Source of the DNA: Heterodera schachtii
Lineage: Eukaryota > Nematoda > Chromadorea > Rhabditida > Heteroderidae
DNA: 64,000 nt
Direction of reading: 5' to 3'
NCBI GenBank assembly: GCA_023374025.1
Contig: SIJG01000018.1
Location: forward strand, 1,784,175 to 1,848,174
The notes under the pieces are model-generated. The model saw nothing but the letters and a program-made list of their open reading frames with translations. It did not search any database and had not been told where the DNA came from. The translations under genes were made by a program, and so were the position numbers. Of this stretch, positions 12,354-24,087 are shown piece after piece (the first letter of the stretch is position 1; each line of letters starts with the position of its first letter).

Positions 12354-15300
12354 CCAAGAATGTAAAATTTGGTTGCCTTTAAATATAGTTATGTCATGTT
12401 TTGTCGAAAAATTGTTCAATTTTCTCTGAATTGTTTTTCTTTTAAATTTGATGCTTTTGCTCGTACAATTCTTAAATTTGGCTGCATTTTTCTCTCAAAG
12501 TCAAGTCTAAAAGTAAGAATTCAAATCATGCTCAAATTACGTAAACAAATCCATAACCCATAATTTTAAATCCACTCCCATCCCCTGCCGAAAAATGTGA
12601 TTTTGTACTGAGATTATCAATATCTGCGCGTGAACCGAATTCCGATTTGCGGCGCGCTTTTTTCAAAAAACTGTGGAAAGTAGGGGCCGGCGGTGCCGAG
12701 GGCGTCGCCGTAAAAATTTTGAAAATTTGACATTTACGAACGAGGGGCGGGGGGATAAAAAATATGATGTTATCGAAAAATTTTCTAAAAATTTTTCATG
12801 AACTTGCTAAGAAAATTAGTCAAAATTTTCAGGATTCCCCCCCCCCCCCCCCTAAAAAGTATTCGATTGTTATCTTAATTGTTTTCGTGTATTAAACCGA
12901 TTTGAATCAAAAATGTTAATTTCAAAAATTTGCATTTTCGACTTTTTGTTCCAGTAGGGGTTCGGAATTCAGAACGATGTTCTTATAGAATTTTATTTTT
13001 ATACTACAATATACTTAATGCTATAGAACTTTATTTAAAAATATTTGTATCACTGACGCATTTTCCGGTCACGGCAATTGCCACGCCACATTATGAATTA
13101 TGAACAGAAAGGAAAGACGAGAGATATATCAATAATAGAGAGTGCGAGAGAAAAAGGAAATATCTTTTTTTCTCTAATTTTCTTTTTTTATGTATATTAA
13201 TTAATATATGTTAACATGTGATTGCGTCAAAAAAGGGATTACGTCTGTAAAAATAATTATTTTTTTTTACAATTTTTTCCACAAAAAAGGCGGTTTAAGC
13301 AAAATTCGTCAATTTCGGTGAATGCCCCTCGCAAAATTGACCGATTGGCCGCTGACCCCCCCCCCCCCCCCCCCAGGGCGTAGGCAGGAGGCTGGGGGCT
13401 TAGGCGGCTAAAGCCCCCCCCCCCTACTGAAACCCAAAAGTAAATTTTTTCAGCAAATTTTTTGAAATTTTATGCAATTTTCGTAACAAAGTACATTAAA
13501 ATTTTCAAAATTTTCCTCGGCGGCGCCTAACGGCTCCACCGGACCCCCATTTTATCATATTTTTGAAAATGGAGACCAAAATGGCAAAAAATGGTAATTT
13601 TTTGGCGAAAAAACGGCTAAAAATTTTAGATTTCTCGGTTCTCGATTCCCGAGTCGAGAATTTCTCGGGTTTTTTGGGGTCTCGGTTCTCGTATCGTTTC
13701 CCGGGGTCATTTCTCGGTTCTCGTATCGTTTCTCGGGGTCATTTCCCGGTCTCGGTCTCGTTTTGACAAAATATTTAAAATTAGGGTTTATCGTTGTGAT
13801 TAGTGTTTTTTTTTTGCATTTCTTTTAATTACTTTTTTATTGTTGCACATTAAATTTAGTAAAATTCGTTGAAAATTGGTTAAAATATTTTAAAATATAT
13901 TTTTGACTGAGCGGCGAAGTGTCCGTTTTTGCTGTGCGGCGCAAAAGTCGCAAAAGTCGCTCATTTTTTGGATAAAATTGGTTAAAAATCGCATTATAAA
14001 TTACAAAATTTTCCACAGTGGCGCCTATCGTAACCGCCAGACCCCCCCCCCCCCCCCCCCCGCGCCCGGTTCTTCAAATCTTTTTTAAAGAAAAAAGCGC
14101 GTCTTAAAAGTGTTTTGAAAAGAAAAAAGATCGTTGTATGTCCTGACCTAATCCCAAGCTACGAGGTTGGGCGACGATTCACAAAAAGTGCAAAAACCAA
14201 AATCAGATTTTTCCTATAATTTTTTGTCAATAAAATTATTGGCCAGTAATTTGAATTGAAAAATTATTTATCAAAAGTTTCTCTGCAATTTTCAAAAAAA
14301 AATCCAAATTATCGAAAAAATATAAATATATTTTTTTTGTCAACAAGCATATTATAATATCAGTGCAAAAATGAATGTTCTACATTTTTGCCATTTATTT
14401 GTCAAATTTCAAAAAATTATGGTATATTGGGTCTGGCGGTGCTGATAGGCGCTGCAGAGAAATTTTTGGTAATTCCATTTCCTGAATGTTTTTAATAGAG
14501 ACCGAGATTTCCAAGTCTGCCAGACTGTACCGGGCTGGTATTCTCAAAAACGACAAGATTCCGGATCCGGTCTCTCTAAATCCGGTCAATCCAGAAAACC
14601 GGTCAATCCATATTTTCAAATTGCCGGATCCGGATTGGTAAAAATTTAAATTTTCACTGTTAATTTGGGAAAATCCGCAAAATTTCATCTATTATATGTA
14701 GAAATTCTGTGCAACCAGAAAATGTCGCCATCGAAACAGGGCTGCACGCAACTGGACTTGCAATACGGAAATCCGTGATCAATAATTACGGCGATTTTCT
14801 CAGTTGCGCAAATCCGTAATTACGGGGGTCCAAAACCCCCGTAATTTCCCATAATCCGTAATTTTCAAAAATCAATTTTTGCCAGAGCGGTTTAATTAAA
14901 AAATATTTTGTCAATATTTGATAAGCTTGAAAAATTCTCTAAGAATATTTGTGAATTTAAAAAAATTTCCGTCTAATCTCTTCCCGATCTTTTTTTTGTC
15001 CCTGAGGTAACCTGTTATTGACCGAGATTTGTCGCCAAACGATTGATAGTGAAAAACTGGTAAAATCTTTAGTGAGGAAATGCGTCACTAATCACGATGA
15101 CATGATTTCCTTTAGTCATCATCTTATTCTATTCTCTGGTCACTACGTCATAGTAAGAATCCGTTCCTGTCAGATACCGTAGTCTGCCAATGTAAATTCA
15201 TTTTCTAATGAGTTTCCATTGAGCCAAAGCAATATGACGTAGTTGGTGAAGCATTTGTTTCGCTTGATCATATTTGTCACATTACTTATGATGTTCCAAT

Positions 15301-16661
15301 CGTGGACTTCCAATTTGCACTTTATATTTTTGTTAATCTCTGAGATCACCAAACTTTTATAAGTTCTTTAATTTATAGAATTGTAAGAAAGGATACTTTT
15401 TTCAATTAGCCTGAAAAGAATGGTTTTTCAGCATTGTGATTAGAGTTATGAATTTTCCTTTCAATAACAAATGGAACAAGGAAAACAAGTAAAAAAACAA
15501 TGTTTTCTGAGCTTTTGTATTTTTATATGTCCCAATTTCATGCGAATGGCATATTCAAAAGATAAAACTTTGTGGAAAATTGATTTGGCTTTAAACACCA
15601 AAAAGGCGCTTTGATAAGACTTATAAAAGAAGTAGTGGTTGTGTCTTGATGGCTCCGTTTGCCACGGATTGGGCGTGGGCGCGGGTTCAATTTCCATCCA
15701 TAGCCCAACATTTTGCCTTCACTCACCAAAAGTGATTGGTGGTTTGCTCAATTCAAGTTGGAGAACGGCGAGTTGTGCCAAGTTTTGTCATCTCTCAGCA
15801 CTTTTCCATTGTGCCAAAGTGTCTGTTAAATCAAAGGAATTTTTCTGTATTTTTTTCATCACATAGAGTACAGTGCTCCAATGATCAACTTCAATTTCAA
15901 TATTTCTTGTAAATTATTTTGTCGTGGCAGCGTAATTATGATTAGGGATTTGTAGATTTTTTGCCCATTGGTCTAAAAATCAATTAGATAGTATTTTAGC
16001 TTGGTTATTTGAAGCTTTTAGGATGCGTTTTTATTTCCATATTTCATTTTTCATCCATTTTTCTTCATTCTCACAAGTAACTCGAAAAATACACTTTTCA
16101 AAAAGCAAAAACCTTTCGAAAATTGCTTAAAAAATTTTCATTCCTATTTATAAAATAAATCTTACACGAAAAATTATTTTTCTCAATCTGAAAAAAAAAT
16201 ATTTTCACCAAATTTTTGATTTTTTACATCTAATTTTATTTTCTTAAATCAAAACTTTTTGCTTTTAGTCTCAAAAATTTAATGGTTTAAGTTTTTCTCG
16301 ATTTTTTTTTTGAAAAATTTTTTGAATGCACATTATTTTTTCTAAATTGAGTGTTAATTAAAAAGTCGAAAATATGCACATGGAGATGCAGCTTCAAACC
16401 AAGGTAAAACAGTATTTTAGGCATTACAGGCTGTTTCGGTGCAGGAGAAAATTGCATGTGCATAAGTTTCGGTCCTTGCATTACATCGGATTTTGTTTTG
16501 TTTCCACTGTTGATACAAAATCCTTCTTTGAAAATTTTAAAAATAACATTTATATTTATTTAATTTGAATAAAAACGCGAAAAGACTGAGAATTTTTTAA
16601 GAAGCATTTTTCTTGGGAACAAATTAAAATAAACTCAATTATACTCAGTCGGAAAATAAAT
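12354..16661. other. Gene-free, transposon-derived stretch
   Basis: No exon recognised. It contains further degenerate word arrays: TCTCGG type at about 13620-13770, CCGGATCCGG/CCGGTCAATCC at about 14520-14640, and CCGTAATTACGG at about 14750-14860 behind a CAGGGCTGCAC start also seen at about 10566 and 34207. Long C homopolymers lie near 12840, 13360 and 14045. From about 16296 the sequence matches 36947 onward. Confidence 0.6.
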
Positions 16662-16669
16662 AATTCAAG

Positions 16670-17903
16670 TAGAGATCGGACCGGTCGGTTTTTTTTTCGG
16701 TTTTTTCGGTATTTTTCGGTTTCGGTTTTTGACCGAAAAAAACCGACCGAGAAATTTTTGACTTTTTCGGTTTTTTTTTCGGTTCGGTTTTTTTCGGTTT
16801 TTTAACCGAAACCGACCGACCGAAATAATCAATAAACCGAAACAACCGACCGACTTTTATGAAAAACCGAAAAAAAACCGAATCAAATTGGAGCGATATA
16901 ACCTGTTAATAATAATAAATTTATTGCTTTTTTGTGCTCTTTTTCATTTTGAAGAATTTTTTGTAAAATATTTTATGCTATTTTGAAAAATTATTAACAA
17001 TAATGCAATAAAAACGAAAAATACACCCCTGAGAAATGGAAAATTTTATCAAAAATTCATATTCAAAATTTATTTATTTATTTACTTGACTACATTTTTG
17101 ATTTTTAAAATATTTATCTCATTTCCATTTTTAGCACCTATTTTGGGGGTTTATAATAGGGTTGCTCCCCAACCCCGAGCCCCCTACCTCCGACTTTTTA
17201 TCCCCCGACCCCCCGACACTAACTTGGGGAATTGGGGACTCTTGAAAATTTTTAAATTTGTACAATTTTCTTAATAAAATTAATTAAAAATTCCTAAAAT
17301 TCCGAAAAACTTTCGGCGGCGCCTATCGGCACCGCCGGCCTCCCAAAACTCCAAATTTTTTTTTACCAATAATTGGCTCGAAAATCACAAAATTTGACAA
17401 TTTTTGGACAAAATTCTCTTAACAAATTATACTCATTTTCAAAAAATTTCCCGGCGGCGCCTATCGGCAACGCCGGACACCCCCCTCCCCCACCCCAAGT
17501 TTTCAAAAAGTTTTTGAAAAGCGCACCACTAAAATTGTCAAATTTTTAGAAGAATCAGGAAGCTAACAAACGTTTTTTGGCTGCCTTTTTCAATTATTTT
17601 CCCAACTTATACACCATGAGCTTCAATAGCTCTACAATTTTACTCAGAGGTGATCTTTCGCTTTTTCTATTGATAAAAATGGTTTATTGTTTTTTTTGTG
17701 AAAAGATAAAAAAATTCAAAAAAACCGAAACCGAAACGGTATACCGAAAATTTTTCTTCGGTTTTTTTCGGTTCGGTTTTTTTCGGTTTTTTAACCGAAA
17801 CCGACCGACCGACAAATTTTTGAGTTTTTCGGTTTTTTTCGGTTTCGGTTTTTTTTCGGTTTTTAACCGAAACCGACCGACCGACCCTCTTGTCCGGTCT
17901 CTA
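16670..17903. mobile_element. hAT-like element with CGGTTTTTTTCGG word arrays
   Basis: The 1234-bp element starts TAGAGATCGGACCGGTCGG and ends with CCGGTCTCTA. The 8-bp TSD AATTCAAG is at 16662-16669 and 17904-17911. The paralogous empty site, AATTCGAG, is at 37224-37231. Both ends are dense arrays of CGGTTTTT/AACCGAAACCGACCG words. The interior holds two GC-rich palindromic modules at 17314-17338 and 17452-17476. No transposase ORF was found. Confidence 0.9.
17314..17476. repeat. Pair of GC-rich near-palindromic modules
   Basis: The unit reads CGGCGGCGCCTAT then CGGCACCGCCGG, able to fold into a hairpin with a 4-base loop, and sits in very AT-rich flanks. Copies are 138 bp apart here. Others sit at 12107, 12290, 60618 and 60750, with variants near 8280, 12680, 13515, 14010, 14430, 32050, 42880 and 62533. 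Confidence 0.75.
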
Positions 17904-18303
17904 AATTCAAGTTATCTCCCAAAAAGATTTATGCTGCTTTTTATAAGGAACTAATGAATAATAAATCAAATAATGGGTGTTAAATGGAAGAAGGAAAATA
18001 CTGTAAGCAGCGAAAAAGATACCGTAGAATAGAGAAATAAGAAAGAACAGAGAGACAGACAGAAGAGACTATATTAAAATCAACAGAGAGCTAACAACAT
18101 ACAGCAATAAGTTAACGGACGGGGAATATCCGTGACCAATCATCAATCAGCGGACTGAATCATTTCACCGATCACTTCACTTTCCGTCCAACTCCATCGC
18201 TGTATTAGTTTTGCTGGTCACCGTTTCTGCATTGGCATTGCGCACCACGGCGTAATAATTCTTAATGAGTGTCATTTTAGTTGGATATAAACAAAATTCC
18301 ATT

Positions 18304-20967
18304 TCAAAAATTCGAGTAAAACAAACGCACTTTGCCGTTGCTGAACAGGGCAAAGTATGGCGAGCTCACATTAGAGTTGGAAGCGCTGCCGAAATTGAGA
18401 AATTGCTTAGCGTCAATTTGTTCGAGGACAAATTTAGCGGGTTTTTTCGATGGCAGTAAAGACTCAGAGAAAGAATTCTAAAAAACAAAAATAATAAGGA
18501 AAATTTGACAGAAATTTTTGAAATGCTATATTTTCCCACCAGCATTTCCCAGGCGGACTGCTCCCGTTTCTCCATCATATCCTTGAACATGTTCAGTCCG
18601 AACACCTCAATGCCATGGTTTGTCTTGACTCCCCGTTTCTCGCCGAAAGATTTGCAAATGCTTTGCCTCATGCCCAATTGAAATTGGCGTTCCGATTCTC
18701 CACCCACCGATGTTGAATGACTCGGGGCTGAACAAGCAGCTGAGCACAGTGCCAACAAAGCGTTTTCCATACATTTGGGGCGGCACTGGCGTCACAATCT
18801 CCTGAGAAGGGAAAAATGCCATTCGACCCAAGACAGAATTTGCATTAAGGTTCCAATATTCCTTATCAAACCTTCCCGTTAAACTATTGAGTGTTCATAA
18901 TTCATTGGTTTGTATGCCGTCATCGCTTTTAACGAAAACTAATTTTGATGAAAAGCCATTTAAATTCTTTATAAAAAATTCCAAAATTGGCAAATCTCAA
19001 AATAAATCCTAATACTGCAAACTTTATTTCTTTTCATAATCCAGTCGCACTTTATGTCAACTTTGTTTAAACCAAATCCCAGGAATATATCAGTGTAAAA
19101 TTGCCAAATGAATCATAAGCATTGAAGCCAAGTGGAACGAGCCCGGTTAAGGCCAGGATTTTCCCACAAGTTCCCTTTTCCAAAAATAATGGGAGTCTAG
19201 GAATAGGATGCTTTACAGAAATCGCATCCAGCTGATGGCAGACACACAAAGTGCAAAGTGGGGGGGGGGAGGCGGGAAGCTGTCACAACGGGCACCCTTT
19301 CATTTAGAAAAGCCAACATTGTGGTAGGGGATGAACTCGCTCATGCTTTTGTAGTGTATAAAATCTGCTCTGTCTGCCCTTTTCTGCTGCATGATTTCCA
19401 AGAAATACTTCTCCGTTTTTTCGTTGGACGGCGTCACAATGTCAATGATGGCCATGTAGAGACAAAGGGTCGCCTTCTCCTTGTATTCTGCATCAGGCCG
19501 TCGTTTGCAATTATTGCATTTTGCTTCCACACACTTCTGATCCTTTTTTGTGTGCGTGGGGTCTTTTTTGTCTGCTGGGTTTGGGTCTGGGTCCATGAAT
19601 TGGACACCCAACAGCAGACTGTAGTCATTGACTCCGTTCTCGGTAAGGTACTATAAATGGGAGTTATTGTTAGCTATTTGAGATTTCTATAAATTAATTT
19701 AAAAATCAATTCATCAATGCGGTATCCCTTCTAATGCTTACTATTGCGTCGTTCTTCACTCTGTCGGCCAATTGCCTATACGTTTCAGCAGGCAACTGAA
19801 TGCCCTCCGGGAAAAAGGCGGAAATCTCTCTCCCTTCGCGGGAGATGCCGATGAAGTCGTACTCGCGGTACAAACTCTTCTGCCAATCCGTGTCTCCTGT
19901 GTACCACTTCTGCTTCTGGTCGTGCTGCACGGCACTGCCCGGCGCGAAAGTGCCTTTGATGTCGAACTTGAGCAGAGTTTGCTCGTCGATTCCCTCAAAT
20001 ACGTTGTTCAGTACCACAAATTGTAACATGTGCAGCCGAAGTTTCTTAAAATGAAGGGAAAGTGCAAAATGAAATAAATAAACTTCCCTATGTTTCTTAC
20101 CTTTTTCCTCTCTTTTCCCTTGCCCTCCTTCAGCTTGGCGTAAAGATTCATTTCGAAGTACATGAAGAAGGTGTTGATCATGGCGCGGCTGTCCGTAGAC
20201 TGCTTGCTCTTCTCGGGCTGCTGGCCAAGCACATGCTTCGAATAATTGTCCAACACCTCCTCTATTTTAGCAGGCTCATCTTGATCCGGGTTCAGACTCT
20301 TCAAGATGAATTTGTCGTCCTTCGTTTTGTAAAAAACTCCGCCGCTCCCTCCGCGGCCATTCAACGGCACAAACTCAGACAACGACATCTGTCAACAATC
20401 AATTATAATTTCAAATTTTTTTAATGTTGCAACTCATACCAGCAACTGCTCATCACGGATGCCAAATTTGCCTCTGATCTTTTCGAAAATTTCCCCCTCC
20501 GATTTCACCGCAAATTCTGCCTCATATCTTTTGTCCGATTTGTCGTCGGTGTCCATTTTTGTGATCAACGGCACAGACTCTTTGGGCGTTTTCGAACTCA
20601 ATTTCTTCGGCACGTTTTGCTTCTTCTTCTGCTCTCCATCTTTTTTCCTCAATTTTTGGCATAAATAATTGCCCAGCAAAGTGCTCAGCCATGACACATT
20701 TTTGGCATTCGCATCCTTTTCCTTTGCATTCTCCGTCTTCTTTTGCTCCTCCAGTCTTTCCTTCTCCTCCTCTTTGTCCGCTTTCTTTTCAAGGCTTTCC
20801 TCCCATAAGACTTCTGTCACGGCACCACCTTTCTTCTCGACGAATAACTCATTGAACTCATTTTCATGCTTTTCACACAATTCTTCCACGCTTTGCCCTT
20901 TGGCAATGCAAAGTAAAATTGAGAGGAGGACGGGCAACGTGAGCAGTTTTGTTGATAAAATAATCAT
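18304..20967 (-). pseudogene. Secreted PIP kinase-like gene, copy A, frameshifted near its end
   Basis: Exons 5' to 3': 20967-20440, 20388-20101, 20044-19742, 19650-about 19318, 19231-19073 (tentative), 18801-18540 and 18477-18304; all joints are phase 0. The N-terminus has a signal peptide (TLPVLLSILLCIAKG), then a Lys/Glu-rich linker. The kinase domain shows the glycine loop and ATP lysine (GGSGGVFY, FILKSL), FVVLNNVF, FDIKGT (family DLKGS), GVNDYSLLLGVQF and the metal site AIIDIV. The exon 18801-18540 is 262 nt, one base more than the 261 nt in copy B, because of an extra base near 18715, so the last about 100 residues shift frame. Apart from this it looks intact. The border of the fourth exon (weak donor GTTGGC) and the fifth exon are uncertain. 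See copy B for the family reading. Confidence 0.75.
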
Positions 20968-22016
20968 TTTATCAGTGAATTCGGAGAGGAGGAGTGAAGC
21001 TGAAGCTCACTGAAACAAAACACAGCAAGCAGTTGATGAATAATTTTCTTGTTTTTGAAGCGGCTTTTATAGGCAAAAAATAATCAATAGTAACTGAATT
21101 ACAGCAAAGGTAACACCAAAGAAAAAAGATGAAAATATTGTAGGAGCGAGAGAAATAGACAAATATAACATTATGGTATTTTTTAAAGTAAAATGCCTGC
21201 GTTGTAAGCAATAAATATACACATGGGCAGAGAAGGCATAATTCCCCCAAAGGCAGGGGGGAATTTGGAGTGATTTCAAAGTAAAGCAAAAAAAAAAGAT
21301 GGGCCCCTCTGAGTAGGGAGGATAAAGCGAAAAAGCTCAACAGTTTTGGCAAATCCATTGGAAGAGCACTTTGGAGTTGAGCCAATCCTACTGCCAAAAT
21401 GAGGGATCCCTACTAATCGAAAAAGCCCAACAATTTTGGCTATCCATTGGATAAGCATAATTGGAGTTGGGCCAATCCTACTGCTCGCCTCCATCACTTT
21501 GCCAACGTGCCATGTGATTAAATGCACTTTCCCTTATGCCTTAAATGGAAACAAAGAAATGGCAAAAGTAATGTGAATTGATTATTTTAAATTCGCTGCT
21601 TGTAAATGCCATTCTTTTTTGTAAAATGCCATTATAAATTAATCGTAACATTTGTTATACCTTTTTGTTGCAGAACCTTCACCGTATTATTCGTTACCTT
21701 GGGTGTTTTGATCATTTACAAACGAATGAAAATTTCAAAAAGGTTCCCTGAGACGCCATCGGTTCCGCCTGACCCTTATTTTCTCCAACTTTTGTGAAAA
21801 TGAAAAAAGCTCGACCAACAATGAACCACTTTTACCTGAATCTTTTGGTTTTTTACGGTCACAATGAGGACTTTTAACTTTCAAATAGAAATTCCCCTGG
21901 AAAATATCGGTGGTTTAAGGTCCCAAAGTCAAAAAAAAGATCAGGTGCTGAAGTGTCGATTTTCAAAGGAGAGGGGACTGAATCGTCCGACGTTTAACAA
22001 AAAAATTTAAATTGCG
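20968..22016. other. Upstream region of PIPK-A
   Basis: Conserved with 40324-41282. It holds a TATA-like box, a candidate trans-splice acceptor (TTTCAG at about 21010, minus strand), an internal imperfect direct repeat about 21330-21480 (two units in A, one in B), and two ATGCCA hexamers at about 21607 and 21626. No upstream gene was seen. Confidence 0.5.
21065..21071 (-). promoter_or_regulatory. TATA-like box of PIPK-A
   Basis: Minus strand reads CCTATAAAAGCCGC about 100 bases before the start codon. The same sequence sits at the same distance in copy B, and as CCTATAAAAACCGC in pseudogene C. Confidence 0.6.
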
Positions 22017-22201
22017 CAGAAAACTAGGGTTTGGACCCCGTGGGCGGGGGTGGCTTTTCGCGGGGGCGGGGGTTGGCGGGGGTCAGAATCGCGGGGGCGG
22101 TGGCGGGGGCACGATAATTTCGCCCCCGCGGAGACGGGGGCGGGGGTTTGCTTTTAATTAGCTCCAAAAAATCTCACAAAAAAATAATTTTATGATGATT
22201 T

Positions 22202-24087
22202 GGGTCCACTGCGTTTGGGCGCTCACGTTTGGGCGCGCTCGTTTGGGCGCCAGCTCGTTTGGGCGCGCTCGTTTGGGCGCCAAGCAAAAATTTTTTAAAT
22301 TCAAAAACTTGGTAAAACCAAAAATAAATAAATGAAAAACGTTATTAAATATCAAAAAACAATAAATAAATTACCTCTTTTCAAATGTATTTAGTTAGGT
22401 AATCAATTTCATCGAATATGGCTTCAAAAATTGAAACAAAAAAACAACAAGTGAAGCTTCCTCACGGTGGACATCTTTACACATTCGATAAAATGAGTTT
22501 GGATGGAACAACAAAATTTTGGAGGTGCGAATTCAAGAACAGCGTCAACAAATGTAAAGGCCGCATTTGGACGGACCTCAACAATCACTTCATTCGTCTC
22601 GCAACGCCACACACCTGTCCCGCAAATGCTTCGAATGTTGAAGCTCAACGAGTTAAAACTACAATCAAAGTCCGTGCCAGCACTACCTTGGAACAGCCAT
22701 CTGTAATTCGTTCGGAAGCGTTACAGAACGTGCCATCACCAGCCGCAGTTTTGGTGACAAAAAAGGCAGCGAATAGCTTTTTTTCGCAGAGTTTTATTGT
22801 TTGGGCGCGAATCATTTGGACGCTTTGCGGACAGAATGAATGAGTGTTATGGGGACGGAACTTTCTCATTGGCACCAGCCCAATTTTATCAAATTTATAC
22901 GATTTCGGCAAAGTCTGTTTGTCTTAATGCAGTTTTTCAAAATTGTAAATTAAATATTTAGAAGTGAAAAATGGATTTTCCCGGTGTGCCATGCCTTAAT
23001 GACTTCCAAATCGCAAACATCGTACGAAAGAATGTTCACACTTTTGCGTGCAGCGTGGCCAAATTTTGCTCCCACTTCTTTTTCCGTGGATTTTGAAATG
23101 GCTATGTCAAATGCCGTTACGACAATCTTTCCCGGATGCCAGATTCGGTTTTGCTTTTTTCATTTTGTACGGAACTTACAAAAGAAAGTGAAACAGCAAG
23201 GCTTATGGCAGGCAATTTTCCCTTTATTTTAAAATATTTTTTTTTTAATTTTTTCAAAATTTAAGCGTTATTGTGCTTATCCGGTGTTGCTTTGAGTGTT
23301 CGGATGCTCACATCAGTCGCATTCGTTCCACTTTGAGATATCAGGAACGCAGTGACAGCACTTGACACGGAATTTGGAAATTTGGCGGCTTTTCGACCTC
23401 TCATTGATTGGTCAGAAAATAAAATTTTCAATTTTAGAATAATTTTTTAGGCTTTTGGACAATTATGTTGGACATCCCCGTCCCAATGGCACGTGGTCGC
23501 AACCGTTGTTCCGCCCGGACCAGTGGAACGTCTACCAACGCACATTGGATGGAGATGCGAGGACGAACAACAACGCAGAAGCGGAGCATCACCGTTTGCA
23601 GGGCGCATTCAATTGTCGTCATCCATCATTGTGGCATTTAATTGATGTTCTTCGACGTGAACAGAAAATCGCCGACAACAAATACAATTCTGCGATCGCT
23701 GGATTGTCACCTGAGAAAAAGCGAGGCAAATATTTGGCAGCAGATAGACGAATTCTGAATATGGTTCGCAATTACATTCCGTTGAATGTAGTGAACGATC
23801 ATGATTACCTTCCGCCCAATCACCTTCACACTAGTTTGGAATTTCTTCGAGGTATTTCCCACCATTATCAAATGAACCCTTGAAAATTGTTGTTTTTTGT
23901 TACCATTTTTTATTGTTTTTTGATATTTTATAACGTTTTTCATTTATTTATTTTTGGTTTTACCAAGTTTTTGAATTTAAAAAATTTTTGCTTGGCGCCC
24001 AAACGAGCGCGCCCAAACGAGCTGGCGCCCAAATGAGCGCGCCCAAAAGTGAGCGCCCAAACGTGAGCGCCCAAACGGGTGGGTCCC
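22202..24087 (+). mobile_element. Degraded MULE with GTTTGGGCGC terminal arrays (copy A)
   Basis: Both ends carry inverted arrays of GTTTGGGCGC (five copies left, about six right) beginning GGGTCC. Coding remnants lie between. A clean 9-bp TSD is not visible; only GATTT is shared near the two borders. Confidence 0.75.
22418..23883 (+). pseudogene. FLYWCH-MULE transposase remnant
   Basis: Starts MASKIETKKQQ with a FLYWCH-type zinc finger (GHLYTFDKM, KFWRCEF, CKGRIWTD, then HTC), followed by a deletion and frameshift. DDE-domain pieces follow in shifting frames: YGDGTFSLAP (first Asp), [10 protein letters not shown] (second Asp), CFFHFVRN, and DARTNNNAEAEHHRL (Glu), ending QMNP before TGA at 23881-23883. 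The exons between the zinc finger and DGTF are missing compared with the intact element at 27129. Non-functional. Confidence 0.8.

Noticed and set aside
13355..13375. Poly-C/poly-G tracts as regulatory quadruplexes
   Set aside because: Homopolymers of this type are scattered through transposon debris and vary in length between duplicate copies, as expected of slippage.
19434..19656. Frames overlapping the PIPK fourth exon on both strands
   Set aside because: The minus-strand frame with DYSLLLG and AIIDIV explains the conservation.
20669..21013. Plus-strand Ser/Phe-rich frame opposite PIPK exon 1 (also 40025-40369)
   Set aside because: Antisense of the Lys/Glu-rich linker; no independent support.
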